Shown here piece after piece: positions 1 to 8,921 of a stretch of 64,000 nucleotides of DNA. The number at the start of each line of letters is the position of its first letter. Position 1 is the first letter of the stretch. A program made the translations under genes and the position numbers. Under the pieces are notes generated by a model. That model ran no database searches and was not told where the DNA came from. It saw only the letters and a list, made by a program, of their open reading frames with translations. The DNA is from Halioglobus sp. Its GTDB lineage: Bacteria; Pseudomonadota; Gammaproteobacteria; Pseudomonadales; Halieaceae. The stretch lies in the NCBI GenBank assembly GCA_028825045.1, contig JAPKAY010000002.1, positions 84,166 through 148,165 on the forward strand, written 5' to 3'.

Positions 1-158
1 CCGAAAAAAATGACACCGCACTGCGCAATAAACGAATAGCTCGCTATGCGCATTGGAGACATGACTCATTGCATATCTCCACATCAACGACGTAGCTTGG
101 CGCTAGCAAACATTCAATGGCCACTTTAATAAACCCTGTTCAGTTAATCTATCCGTTG

Positions 159-1061
159 TTACTTGGTCTCCGAACGCACCTGTGACCAGTGATTGTCTAT
201 GAGCGCAATTACTTTCTCACGCTGCTCTGCAGTCAACTTATTTTTATTGGCCACCAATAGTCCCTGCACACAAATCGTTTGCACTGAGCCTGCACCTTCA
301 ACCGCACCGGGCGCTACTTTCATACTGTGGTAAATGGCTTCTCCACTGGCGGTTTTCCGAGTAAAGCGCTCATCCCTGATCTCCACAAAGCGAAATCGAT
401 CCGGGTTGGCAATAACCATATCGATTTCCGGTGAATGCGCATCGGGCGCGTGAACAACCATTACGGCGCGTTTGATATTAGTTAGCGGGTGCGCAAATCC
501 GTTCATCATATCGACGGCATTACCATAATTCACGGTGATATCCCCAAGCCCCGGGGCCAGGCTGGCCATGTAGTCAAATGTCACTCTAATGCCGCTGTTC
601 GGGCTCTTAATACCCAATTGCATCCGACTCGCCTTTTGCATGTCTTCAACGGTATCAATATCGCCTTTACTGTCGGCAATGATGAAAACACATTCTCGAC
701 CGATATTTTCCAGTGTTTCAATTGCCGGAACTGCGCCGGGCTTGCTGTCGAGGTAATACTGCAAGGCATCCTGCTGTACAAAAGCGAGGCTGACCGGGCT
801 GCCTTCCTTCATAAGCTCCCTCAGGTTAGCGAGCGAACCAATGCTGGCTTGGTTTTGTACCGTCAGACCCATACCGCCGGCCACTGTCTGCAGGCGACTA
901 CCCGCGCCCCAATATCCGCCGCCTTCAACGCCGGAGCTAATAACAATATCGGCCAAGACGGGTGCTGTGTCTTGCTGAGAAACTGCGAGATTAGTGACGG
1001 AACCCAACAGGTAAACCACCAGCACCTTGCTTAAGAATCGATTCATAGATTTATTCGTCAT
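159..1061 (-). CDS. TAXI-family (TRAP-type) solute-binding protein
   Basis: A 300-residue exported protein with an N-terminal hydrophobic segment (about residues 10-28, ending near AVS-QQ) that looks like a cleavable signal peptide. The mature part starts with a strand followed by GGGYWGAG and continues with the periplasmic-binding-protein pattern seen in the TAXI family of TRAP transporters (SGVEGGGY, then an S-x-NL-x-EL segment, and a later V-NYGNAVDMMNGFA stretch). TAXI proteins normally deliver a small organic ligand to a fused DctQM membrane protein; no such membrane gene lies within this window, so it may be an orphan or a sensor subunit. No convincing Shine-Dalgarno precedes either ATG (1061 or 1046), so the start is uncertain. 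Ligand cannot be inferred. Confidence 0.75.
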   Translation of the reverse strand: MTNKSMNRFLSKVLVVYLLGSVTNLAVSQQDTAPVLADIVISSGVEGGGYWGAGSRLQTVAGGMGLTVQNQASIGSLANLRELMKEGSPVSLAFVQQDALQYYLDSKPGAVPAIETLENIGRECVFIIADSKGDIDTVEDMQKASRMQLGIKSPNSGIRVTFDYMASLAPGLGDITVNYGNAVDMMNGFAHPLTNIKRAVMVVHAPDAHSPEIDMVIANPDRFRFVEIRDERFTRKTASGEAIYHSMKVAPGAVEGAGSVQTICVQGLLVANKNKLTAEQREKVIALIDNHWSQVRSETK

Positions 1062-1173
1062 AGGGGAGGAAAAGATACCGTATCAGGCGGACTGTAGGGG
1101 GGCAAAGACTATGCGCGCAGAGAGATATTTTTCAATTTATATTCATATATATCAACATTTTATAGTCTTCTAC

Positions 1174-2502
1174 CTATTCCGCTGGAGCCAGTTTGTATTG
1201 ATTGGCATCAGTGATGAAATCAGCGTGGCCGTAGCTATCCAAAAGCCCCGCAAGCTTATTGACCAGCTGCCTGTCCACTACGTCGCGCAACACCGGGATA
1301 CGCATCCCGAGTTTGTAAAAATTGGTATTGGCCAGAACGACGACTATCGCTACCGCCGCGGCCAGCTTGTCCTCCAAGCGATAGCTGATACCTAACTTTT
1401 CGGCACGCGCCGGCTTTCCGTCACAGAAATTCTGGATGAGAAAATATTTGGAAAATCCGCGCTCCATCCACCGATGAATTCGACCGGTTATAGACGGATC
1501 ATCAAACAGTTTCGCGTCCATGGTGCCGCGTATCAATACGCCACAAGTATCGTCATCAAATTCTTCTTTCAACGACAGCGTACGGGCCATCATCAGGTCG
1601 ACAATTTCCTGTGGTGTCTCTCCCAGTAAATCCTGCGGTAGCCCCAGCAAAAAACAACGATAGCGCGCCATTTCCACCCGCTCCCTTTCGGCCTGAGTAA
1701 AACTTGTGCGGCCCTTAGCCAGTAGCTTGAATGACAGTAAAAAGATGCCAATTAGTCCTGCAGGCATTTGGTCCACCTGGGGAATGGGGATGCCGTAAGT
1801 AGCGACATCCCATTTACCAGTGCGCATGATGTTGTAACGGACCATGGAATGCATGAGGCGCACCTTGGCCGCCGCCCTAAAACCACTACCAAATCGTTTC
1901 AGTGCACCCGGCATGGCGGTTGCCGTAAAGAAACTGGCTGTTTCAAATACGCGTTTGGCTGATTTTGAATCGGAAAGTGTGCCGGTCATGGTCATCGGTA
2001 GAGCCGTGTACTTGTTCATAAAGGTCGCAATAAACGCCCCACGAATCACAAAGGGCGAAATTGTGACCAGGGGGATACGTTCCTGTCGGGCCCCTTTTTC
2101 AACCATATTCATATCGACCCAATCTGGTGTTGCCTCCATTGAGCGAATAAAAGTCACTAATTCCTTTGGTGCATCCGGAACCGCCTCAACGCCCTTCTCG
2201 CAAGCATCATCAAGCATGGTGACAAGCGTGCGAAAACCATACTCAGGAATCAGGGCGGCATAGGCATCGGCCACGCGGTCGCCTGTCATCGTATAGTTGC
2301 GGATTTTTTCGACCCTCGCCGGATCAGACAGCGCACTTTCTGCATAGCGCTTATACCGCGGCGGTAAACTATTGCCGACATCGGCATCGTTGACATAACG
2401 CTCCGGCAGAATTGAGAAATCAACGTCGCCATAAATGGCTGCTATAGACTCTTTCTGGTCCAGAACGCTATCGGCGTAAATCGCTTTTCCCTGCTGGGTC
2501 AT
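1174..2502 (-). CDS. MpaB / DUF2236 family putative heme oxygenase
   Basis: A 442-residue protein of the DUF2236 family, which includes the fungal oxygenase MpaB and the bacterial latex-clearing protein Lcp. The family hallmark is visible as R-L-M-H-S-M-V-R (about residues 215-222), where the histidine is the likely axial heme ligand and the arginines are conserved. The upstream segment TGTLSDSKSAKRVFETA also fits the family. No signal peptide or clear membrane anchor is evident at the N terminus, so it is probably cytoplasmic. The gene is divergent from the Tat-exported aminotransferase and the intergenic region carries a cluster of TGTCA/TGACA half-sites. Substrate unknown; oxidative cleavage of an isoprenoid or lipid is a family-based guess. 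Confidence 0.75.
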   Translation of the reverse strand: MTQQGKAIYADSVLDQKESIAAIYGDVDFSILPERYVNDADVGNSLPPRYKRYAESALSDPARVEKIRNYTMTGDRVADAYAALIPEYGFRTLVTMLDDACEKGVEAVPDAPKELVTFIRSMEATPDWVDMNMVEKGARQERIPLVTISPFVIRGAFIATFMNKYTALPMTMTGTLSDSKSAKRVFETASFFTATAMPGALKRFGSGFRAAAKVRLMHSMVRYNIMRTGKWDVATYGIPIPQVDQMPAGLIGIFLLSFKLLAKGRTSFTQAERERVEMARYRCFLLGLPQDLLGETPQEIVDLMMARTLSLKEEFDDDTCGVLIRGTMDAKLFDDPSITGRIHRWMERGFSKYFLIQNFCDGKPARAEKLGISYRLEDKLAAAVAIVVVLANTNFYKLGMRIPVLRDVVDRQLVNKLAGLLDSYGHADFITDANQYKLAPAE

Positions 2503-2528
2503 AGGCCTGAGCTCACTAGTTCAATGAA

Positions 2529-2566
2529 TGTCACCTGACAAAATATGTCATTTGGTGGATTTGTCA
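2529..2566. promoter_or_regulatory. cluster of TGTCA/TGACA half-sites (candidate operator)
   Basis: Between the divergent genes, TGTCA (2529-2533), TGACA (2536-2540), TGTCA (2546-2550) and TGTCA (2562-2566) form two overlapping inverted repeats: TGTCA-2-TGACA and TGACA-5-TGTCA, plus one further half-site. The arrangement lies 27-64 bases upstream of the minus-strand oxygenase start. It resembles a dimeric helix-turn-helix operator; the regulator is not in the window. Confidence 0.4.
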
Positions 2567-2738
2567 ATAAACAAAGTAAGCCAGGGTGCGGTCGATTGAC
2601 CAATGCCAGAGTTTAACCCAGAGATCACTTTTCAAGAAGCGCCTGTCCTGGAAGACTATCTGCCTCTATTCTACCGAGCTTGACACCCTGAGGAAGCGCT
2701 ACAAACTGCTATACTCGAATCATCTAAAGGGTCGAATT

Positions 2739-4043
2739 ATGCGACGACGAGAATTCCTGAGCACTGCCGGTGTGGCCATCGGAGCCACGGCGCTGTCTTC
2801 TTCAGCGCTGTCTGACGCTTCCACGGAAAACGCCTCCAAGCCAATCGAAGCGGCGGATTGGTCGGCGCTACGTAGCTTGTTCCCACTGACTCACGACTAT
2901 ATACATCTCTCCACATTTCTACTGGCCTCACACCCTGCCCCGGTATCTCGGGAGATTGAAAAACACAGGCGGGGACTCGACGAAAACCCCGCGGACTACC
3001 TACACGATCACAGTCGGACCATGGATTTAAAAATTGCCCAGTCAGCGGCAGGCTACATGGGTGGTCAATGGTCAGACATTGTTCTGACCGATAGCACTAC
3101 GATGGGACTGGCAATGGTTTATAACGGCCTGAAAGTAAATCCGGGCGATGAAATGCTGCAGACCGTTCATGATCACTATTCCACCGATATGTCTTTGGCC
3201 CACAAGGCCCGGCGCAGCGGAGCAGTGGTCAAGCACGTTACACTGTACGATGACCCCGCCGAGGTCTCTGCCGGGCAGTGCCAGCAGCGACTTAAGCACG
3301 GTATAACAGAGAAAACACGAGTGGTCGCTGTCACCTGGGTGCATTCCAGCACCGGAGTCAAACTGCCAATCAAGGCACTGGCAGAGGTGGTAAACACCGC
3401 CAATCAAACACGCGGCGAGGCAGATCAGATCGTTTTTTGTGTCGACGGTGTCCACGGGTTTGGCATAGAAGATCAGGACGTTACTGAGTTGGGTTGCGAC
3501 GTCTTCGTTGCCGGTACGCACAAGTGGATTTTTGGCCCAAGGGGCACAGGCGTAGTTTGGGGTAACAAAAAGGCCTGGGCGCGAAGTGTACCGATCATTC
3601 CATCGTTCAGTGCTTCCTACGCCGCCTGGCTGGGACTAATGCCTATCGACAAAGTGCCAGACGGCATGCACTTCACTCCCGGGGGATTCCATTCCTTTGA
3701 GCATCGCTGGGCGCTGCCAGCGGCTTTCGATCTGCATCAGCAGTTGGGCAAAGCCAATGTGCAATCACGTATCCATTCTTTGAATACCCAAACCAAGCAG
3801 GGTCTTGCAGCGATGTCGCATGTCAAACTGCACACACCGATGACAACCGAGTATTCCTCAGGGCTGGTCTGTTTTGAGGTGGCCGACATGAAATCTGATG
3901 CGGTAGTAACACGCATGCATGAGAAGGGCATTATCATGAGTAGCACCCCCTACCGTCAAAGCTATGCACGTTTTGCGCCGAGCCTGCTCAACAGTGAGGC
4001 TGAAATCGATCGGGCGCTGGCTGAAATTCACGCCATGGCATGA
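2739..4043 (+). CDS. Tat-exported class V aminotransferase (isopenicillin-N-epimerase-like)
   Basis: A 434-residue PLP enzyme of the class V aminotransferase / CefD-like group. The start at 2739 gives a twin-arginine signal (MRRREFLSTAG followed by a short hydrophobic run ending SSALSDA); the longer upstream reading frame is not preferred because it would bury this signal. The fold shows CVDGVHGFG (PLP-pyridine Asp) and the Schiff-base lysine in GTHKWIFGPRG (about residue 262). The 3' end overlaps the next gene by 4 bases (ATGA), so the two are translationally coupled. A folded, cofactor-loaded periplasmic aminotransferase-fold protein fits the use of Tat. The reaction is unknown; family members act as desulfurases, epimerases or lyases. 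Confidence 0.82.
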   Translation: MRRREFLSTAGVAIGATALSSSALSDASTENASKPIEAADWSALRSLFPLTHDYIHLSTFLLASHPAPVSREIEKHRRGLDENPADYLHDHSRTMDLKIAQSAAGYMGGQWSDIVLTDSTTMGLAMVYNGLKVNPGDEMLQTVHDHYSTDMSLAHKARRSGAVVKHVTLYDDPAEVSAGQCQQRLKHGITEKTRVVAVTWVHSSTGVKLPIKALAEVVNTANQTRGEADQIVFCVDGVHGFGIEDQDVTELGCDVFVAGTHKWIFGPRGTGVVWGNKKAWARSVPIIPSFSASYAAWLGLMPIDKVPDGMHFTPGGFHSFEHRWALPAAFDLHQQLGKANVQSRIHSLNTQTKQGLAAMSHVKLHTPMTTEYSSGLVCFEVADMKSDAVVTRMHEKGIIMSSTPYRQSYARFAPSLLNSEAEIDRALAEIHAMA

Positions 4044-4426
4044 CTTCAGCGTTGTACCCGACATTAACGCTTCTGTACGATGGTGACTGCCCCATCTGCA
4101 ATCGCTACGTCACCTTGCTGCAGCTACGTGAAAATTTCGGCACATTAACGCTGCTCGATGCTCGCCAGGCATCGCCTCAACGAAGTCGCGTGGAACAGTT
4201 GGGCCTGGATCTAAATCAGGGCTTCGCCCTATTTGTTGAGGAAGAGCTCTATTTCGGTGATCGCGCGATTCAGGCTCTGGCGCTGATGAGTGGTAAGTCT
4301 GGCTTGTTTAGTAAAGTACATCATTACGTTTTTCGCCACGCAATGCTCGCGCGACTGCTCTATCCCGCAATGGTGGCAGGCCGGCGAGTGCTGCTCACAC
4401 TGCTGAGGCGACGCCCGATCGAATAG
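4040..4426 (+). CDS. DCC-family (DUF393) thiol-disulfide oxidoreductase-like protein
   Basis: A 128-residue protein with the DUF393 signature YDGDCPICNRY near the N terminus: Asp14 and the pair Cys17/Cys20 form the D-x-x-C-x-x-C motif that names the DCC family. A second family feature, YFGDRAIQAL, follows in the middle, and the C-terminal third is basic and amphipathic. It has no signal peptide. Its start codon overlaps the stop of the aminotransferase gene, implying coexpression, but a functional link with an exported PLP protein is not obvious. Biochemical role of the family is poorly defined; a redox role is inferred only from the CxxC. Confidence 0.8.
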   Translation: MTSALYPTLTLLYDGDCPICNRYVTLLQLRENFGTLTLLDARQASPQRSRVEQLGLDLNQGFALFVEEELYFGDRAIQALALMSGKSGLFSKVHHYVFRHAMLARLLYPAMVAGRRVLLTLLRRRPIE

Positions 4427-4532
4427 CCGCCATGCGCGCCCCTCTTGAAAAATGGCCTATTGGTGCCATATCACTATCCGACGTACAATTTGTATCAAAC
4501 ACAATTTCCAGACAGCCATGAGGGATTTCGCT

Positions 4533-4919
4533 ATGCATCAGTCACCCAGCGCAAATATGGTTCATCTCACTTATCTGATCTATGGCCTGCATTTATTCAG
4601 TGCCATCAACGGCGTGCTAACCAGCGCCTTCGTCGTAACGGCCTTTCTCAGTGGCTGGCCATCTATACTGGCAGTGTTTCTCAATTACCTAAAACAAGGG
4701 GATACGCGTGGAACGTATCTGGAATCGCACTTTCGCTGGCAAATCCGCACTTTCTGGTTTGCCTTTCTGTGGTTGTGCGTAGGCGCGATTTTGGTGGTCA
4801 CCATTATCGGCATACCACTGGCGTGGATATTGGTGACGATTGTCGGCCTATGGGTCTTGTATCGCATGCTGCGCGGATGGCTCCGCTTGATGAATCAGGA
4901 AGCAATGCCATTCGACTGA
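4533..4919 (+). CDS. small inner-membrane protein (DUF4870-like)
   Basis: About 128 residues with three hydrophobic segments: residues about 12-30, 35-50 and a long C-terminal pair around WFAFLWLCVGAILVV and GIPLAWILVTIVGLW. Between them lies a conserved-looking NYLKQGDTRGTYLESHFRWQIRTFW element, typical of small DUF4870-type proteins. The ATG at 4533 is chosen because GAGGG sits at a suitable distance upstream; ATG 4518 is the alternative. It follows the DCC gene by about 100 bases on the same strand. Function unknown. Confidence 0.65.
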   Translation: MHQSPSANMVHLTYLIYGLHLFSAINGVLTSAFVVTAFLSGWPSILAVFLNYLKQGDTRGTYLESHFRWQIRTFWFAFLWLCVGAILVVTIIGIPLAWILVTIVGLWVLYRMLRGWLRLMNQEAMPFD

Positions 4920-4986
4920 CAGGTAACTGTTCAGCATCCACCGAGGTAGCAAGGACCGTAAAGCTCTGGCTTTTAAAGGTTCAGGC

Positions 4987-7494
4987 TTATCGCCTACGCG
5001 GCAGATCAATCACCAGGTCAACCCCAAAGTGATCTGAGGGGTGCGTCAGCAACGGTGAATCTAGCAGCTCGAGTTCAGACACTGGATCCAATGCTATTAT
5101 ATTCACTGGTTCATCGAACACGCGTTCGGCAACGATCGACGCGGTTGCGGTTGCACCCAGGTTTTTCACGAAGATGTGATCCAGAAGGGTAGCACTGGTG
5201 CCCATGTCCTGCTGAAGAATCAGGTTCTCTATTTCACAGTAGGTACATTCCAGTTGATCGGCGGCGGGATCGGCAAAGCCATCATCCAGCCACAACTGGC
5301 AGCTGTCGGAAAACTCTTCATCGACACCCGTACTTGCATTGGCAATGCTGCAATTGAAGTCACCGCCGAAAAAGATGGGTTTGCTGCCAGCCTTGGCATT
5401 TACAAAGTTAATCATCTCTTCCTGCATAAAGAGGTTCTCTTCCTCCCACGAATCGAAATTACCCGAATCGGGATAGGCGAGCGTCGCCTCAAGATTAGCG
5501 GTGGGGTGCGTGCAACCAACCACGTGGTTTCGGCCGTTAAGCTGTATTTCCGCGTACAAAGCACCGCGACGGTTGCCCGTGGAGTTGTCAATGAAATCCT
5601 GGAACTCGCGATTTTTGAGCTCGTATTTCGAAGCGAGAATGAGTCCCGTTGAACCGCCGAAGGCAAACTTGCCAGCGGGTTGCGTAACCACGTCTACAAC
5701 CTGCTCCACAGTGACGCCAGGTATGCCGACAGCGCCGATCAGACCATCCAGACATGCGCCGGCAGGGAAAGACGCAACACAGGAAGTCGTCACGCAGGAG
5801 ACCAGAGCCGTACCAGAAAGGCCAGCGCAGTTCGTGTTAGCGCAGTTTTCTAGGGGGGTTATTTCGGCAAGCGTGCAGGCGGCACCCGCTGAAAACACCT
5901 GTTCAGCCGGCACTTGATGCCGGTGCGGATAGCTACCACCAAGTGCATCCTCAACGGCAGTCACAGAATCCTCCAGCCAAACCTCCTGTAAGCAAATGAC
6001 ATCACTCTCGTAATCAGCCAGTAGTACCTCATTGGCCACGAGCCGTTCTTCGGTGAACAGTACGAAGTTCAGCGCGAGGCCCATGTTGTAGGACGATACT
6101 TTAAGGGAATCAGTTCTGTTGATGTCCGTTACACTAGTAAAGCCATTATTAAAAGCCTCGAGGTCATTTGAGATGTCCTCCACAGGTACAGCAGAGGAGC
6201 AATCCTGGAGACTATACGAATCGCCAGGCTCCAGTATCGCTTTCACTTCTGTAAATACGGTGCCGTTGATCGTATTGCCATTGATACACGTAGGCGTGTT
6301 GATGTTCAGTACGCTATCGATGGTATTCACTGTGCGGCCCAGTCGCCAATTCTCCAGTAATAGAAGCGTGGCGTGGACACCCGAAGGGAGATCTGTGACC
6401 GTGCCAGCTAGGCCCAACCCCTGATTGGTGGCAATCGCCGGTACGCCTATACGGCGAGCTGCCCGGGCAGCGCCGATAGTACCAGAGTTGATTCTGCCAA
6501 TATTGGTATAGTTCTGTCCGTCATTGACGCCGATGATTACAACCTCGGGCGACAATAGTTGAGTGGGATCGGAAAGGGCGAATATCACCGCATCCGCTGG
6601 TGAGCCACTGCCTCCAACGTCTGCCGGATCTGTACTATAAACCGCCGTTGCTGCTAAACCACTCAAGGTGAGTGCTGAGCTACCAGACACGACGTAAGGC
6701 GCTTGCGTGGTAGACCCCGCGGCGCCGGATTGGTTTAAAGCCGGGGCTACAATATTGACAACCGTGTTATCCAGGCCAGTTAAGGCTTGTGCCAAGAGAT
6801 CGATACCAAGCGCCTGCACGCCATCATCGCTGCTTAACAGAACCTCAAACGGATGCGGATGAGATTCCACAAAACACGGATCCTGAGTACTGCCTAACAC
6901 TACACCGGTTTCAAGGCAGGGGTGCGATGCGGCAAAGATATACAGTTGGTTCTGATATCCACGGATGATCCAGGCTGGGAGAGCCCATTGAGACGGCCCG
7001 GTACTAACCCACTGGTCGCGATCGCCGGGGAAACCGCTTGGCGGCAAGAGGCCATCGACAGTCCACATGACGCCAACCAGTTGTGCCTCAGGGTCGGTAC
7101 CATCATACAAAAAGGCATGGGGCGCCAGGGGGTCAAAGCTTGCCGTATCGACACTCGGCAGCCTGTAAGCCTTGCCGGTTCCTGCCGGCGTATCGGCACT
7201 AATGTTTACAGCCCCGGCAAGCTCAAAGTCAGCCAGGGTAGGATACTTTCGAGCATTGATTTCTACGACGTCGATTTGTAACGAAAAAAGGATACATGCC
7301 GGCTGCGTAAGCTCAGGAACAGCCATATAACCTTCACACCACCAAGGCGTTGTGCCGCCCGCTCTATCAAAATCGCGAACGGCAGATACCGAGTAGCAAC
7401 CGCTTAGGAATGCGGAGATCACTAAGATTACCGCAAGCCTGAGGAAACTCTTCGAAGATGGCCCAGCTAGTGTGTGAAACGTTTTCTTACTCAT
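4987..7494 (-). CDS. lipoprotein fusing a SurE-like domain to an EEP phosphatase/nuclease domain
   Basis: An 835-residue protein. The ATG at 7494 is preferred over the upstream in-frame codon because it follows AGGT and gives a lipoprotein signal with lipobox LSGC (Cys33). Residues about 40-215 are an unassigned region. About 215-420 resembles the nucleotidase SurE: LLSSDDGVQALGIDLLAQAL carries the metal-binding Asp pair, and GVNDGQN...SGTIGAARAARRIGVPAIA matches the SurE N-x-G-x-N and SGT motifs. From about residue 463 an endonuclease/exonuclease/phosphatase domain follows: SSYNMG, CLQEVW (catalytic Glu), GGDFNC, LLDHIF and a final SDHFG. Two phosphohydrolase folds on one surface-tethered chain is unusual. 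Possible roles are extracellular nucleotide or nucleic acid phosphate scavenging. Domain calls are by motif reading only. Confidence 0.8.
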   Translation of the reverse strand: MSKKTFHTLAGPSSKSFLRLAVILVISAFLSGCYSVSAVRDFDRAGGTTPWWCEGYMAVPELTQPACILFSLQIDVVEINARKYPTLADFELAGAVNISADTPAGTGKAYRLPSVDTASFDPLAPHAFLYDGTDPEAQLVGVMWTVDGLLPPSGFPGDRDQWVSTGPSQWALPAWIIRGYQNQLYIFAASHPCLETGVVLGSTQDPCFVESHPHPFEVLLSSDDGVQALGIDLLAQALTGLDNTVVNIVAPALNQSGAAGSTTQAPYVVSGSSALTLSGLAATAVYSTDPADVGGSGSPADAVIFALSDPTQLLSPEVVIIGVNDGQNYTNIGRINSGTIGAARAARRIGVPAIATNQGLGLAGTVTDLPSGVHATLLLLENWRLGRTVNTIDSVLNINTPTCINGNTINGTVFTEVKAILEPGDSYSLQDCSSAVPVEDISNDLEAFNNGFTSVTDINRTDSLKVSSYNMGLALNFVLFTEERLVANEVLLADYESDVICLQEVWLEDSVTAVEDALGGSYPHRHQVPAEQVFSAGAACTLAEITPLENCANTNCAGLSGTALVSCVTTSCVASFPAGACLDGLIGAVGIPGVTVEQVVDVVTQPAGKFAFGGSTGLILASKYELKNREFQDFIDNSTGNRRGALYAEIQLNGRNHVVGCTHPTANLEATLAYPDSGNFDSWEEENLFMQEEMINFVNAKAGSKPIFFGGDFNCSIANASTGVDEEFSDSCQLWLDDGFADPAADQLECTYCEIENLILQQDMGTSATLLDHIFVKNLGATATASIVAERVFDEPVNIIALDPVSELELLDSPLLTHPSDHFGVDLVIDLPRRR

Positions 7495-7678
7495 GTCGTT
7501 TACCTGTCGTGTCTTTGAACCGAACGTACCGACGAAGCCCAGAGGTTTTTCTTGTGCATTCTTCTTATAACGCAATATTTGGGCCACACTATATTTTTCA
7601 ATGACTTACGAGGCCCCGTTTCATCTTTTCAGGGCAGAGTGTAAGATTTCCTGACAGTAAAACCAGTAAAACCCAATG

Positions 7679-7849
7679 TTACAGAGCAGTGCGCCCGGCG
7701 GTAGCGTGGCCAGTGAGAGTGGCGAGCACGAATATCCCACACAGCAGCTCCATCCGCGGGCCCAGAAACTGCGGATCAAGTGTGTCCACCATAGCGAACT
7801 CCAGCCAAAGTTCAGCTGGAAGCTTCCCTTCCTCAATGAGGGAGCGCAT
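7679..7849 (-). CDS. possible 56-residue hydrophobic small ORF
   Basis: Reading the minus strand from ATG at 7849 gives an uninterrupted 56-residue frame starting MRSLIEEGKLPAELWLEF and containing MELLCGIFVLATLTG, a possible single membrane segment. The amino-acid composition looks coding-like, with acidic and hydrophobic alternation, and it fills most of a 390-base gap between the two EEP genes. An AGG lies 10 bases upstream, a weak ribosome site. It may be a genuine small protein or the tail of a decayed gene; I do not recognise a family. The start codon sits at the edge of the hairpin described next. Confidence 0.35.
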   Translation of the reverse strand: MRSLIEEGKLPAELWLEFAMVDTLDPQFLGPRMELLCGIFVLATLTGHATAGRTAL

Positions 7850-7879
7850 GTCAAGATAGCCTGCGTTCCCTCACTGAGG
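7831..7879. repeat. 18-bp near-perfect inverted repeat (hairpin) covering a Shine-Dalgarno
   Basis: Arms at 7831-7848 and 7862-7879 pair at 16 of 18 positions around a 13-base loop. The 3' arm contains most of the GAGGA that precedes the GTG start at 7888, so in the plus-strand transcript the stem would occlude the ribosome site; on the minus strand it covers the start codon of the small ORF at 7849. No T-tract follows, so an intrinsic terminator is unlikely. Confidence 0.6.
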
Positions 7880-7887
7880 ATGTCCCT

Positions 7888-8895
7888 GTGAAACACACCC
7901 ACCTCACAACACTATGCGGTATATCATCTCACGCCTCTGGACGACACATTGCACTGTGGGGCTGCGCAAGGGGACTGGCCGTCGCGCTATCCTGTCTTGG
8001 CGGAGCCTGCAGCGACAGCAACAATACCAGCGGCGCCAATGTTTCCTCTATAGTATCCGGTGAGTTTCTCGCACTTAGCTATAATGTTGCGGGCTTGCCG
8101 GAAGAGCTTTCCAGTTCTAACCCGGAAACCAACACACCTCTTATCGGCCCATTGCTCAATGGCTATGACCTGGTACTTACACAGGAGGACTGGGAGACGC
8201 CAGAACCGAATACACTTGCACCGCTGCGGGTCTACCACGAGATACTAAAAGCCCAGTCGATGCATCCGTATCAATCAGTGTCTGCACCACTGCCGTTAGG
8301 TAACAATCTCGAGCGCCCCAGTGCGCTCGTTAGCGATGGACTCAACAGATTTTCGCAATTTCCGTTTGGTCCGATCGTCAGACAAAAATGGTTTGGCTGT
8401 GACAATAACTCCGGAGACTGCCTGGCCCTAAAAGGATTCAGCATGGCCCGGACTGCGCTTGCCCCGGGCGTATGCGTCGATATCTATAACCTGCACGGCG
8501 AAGCTGGCAACGGAGAAGGCGACCAAGCTCTAAAGGTTGCCAACACACGTGACCTGGTGGCGTTTATAACGGTTTTTTCAGCCGGCCGGGCAATGATCAT
8601 CGGAGGTGATTTCAACATGCGGTTAAGTCGCAGTCACGATGCAGAGAATCTCAACTTCCTCACAGCACAGACAGGCAGCAGCAATGCATGCGCCGCCCTC
8701 GGCATCATCGACGAAGAGGCAATCGATAAATTTTTCTTCCGCTCCAGTACTACGGTGACACTCACACCCACTTACTGCCGCTTCGAAACCGATATTTTCG
8801 TCACAAGCGACGGGGGCCCGTTGAGCGACCACGACCCGCTCGCCGTCGGGTTCGCTTGGAGTGGTGCCCCGGTGGAAGATGCCGAATGCCCCTAG
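7888..8895 (+). CDS. EEP-family (endonuclease/exonuclease/phosphatase) lipoprotein
   Basis: A 335-residue secreted protein starting at GTG 7888 (GAGGA seven bases upstream). The N terminus has a hydrophobic stretch ending in LGGAC (Cys41), a lipobox, although the region before it is longer than usual. The EEP fold is visible as ALSYNVAGLP, TQEDW (Glu at the expected catalytic place), YNLHGEAGNGEGD (catalytic His), MIIGGDFNM and the closing SDHDPLAVGF. Two cysteine pairs suggest disulfides. It belongs to the same superfamily as the C-terminal half of the preceding gene but is divergently transcribed and clearly different in sequence. Substrate could be a phosphodiester, phospholipid head group or nucleic acid. 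Confidence 0.8.
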   Translation: MKHTHLTTLCGISSHASGRHIALWGCARGLAVALSCLGGACSDSNNTSGANVSSIVSGEFLALSYNVAGLPEELSSSNPETNTPLIGPLLNGYDLVLTQEDWETPEPNTLAPLRVYHEILKAQSMHPYQSVSAPLPLGNNLERPSALVSDGLNRFSQFPFGPIVRQKWFGCDNNSGDCLALKGFSMARTALAPGVCVDIYNLHGEAGNGEGDQALKVANTRDLVAFITVFSAGRAMIIGGDFNMRLSRSHDAENLNFLTAQTGSSNACAALGIIDEEAIDKFFFRSSTTVTLTPTYCRFETDIFVTSDGGPLSDHDPLAVGFAWSGAPVEDAECP

Positions 8896-8921
8896 TCCAA
8901 ATTTGATAGTTTGACGTTTAG

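Noticed and set aside
489..1034. Long plus-strand open frame across the TAXI gene
   Set aside because: It is the complement of a well-supported coding gene, with no ribosome site or recognisable protein features.
2586..2738. N-terminal extension of the class V aminotransferase
   Set aside because: The extension would bury the twin-arginine signal that begins at 2739, and its composition is not protein-like.
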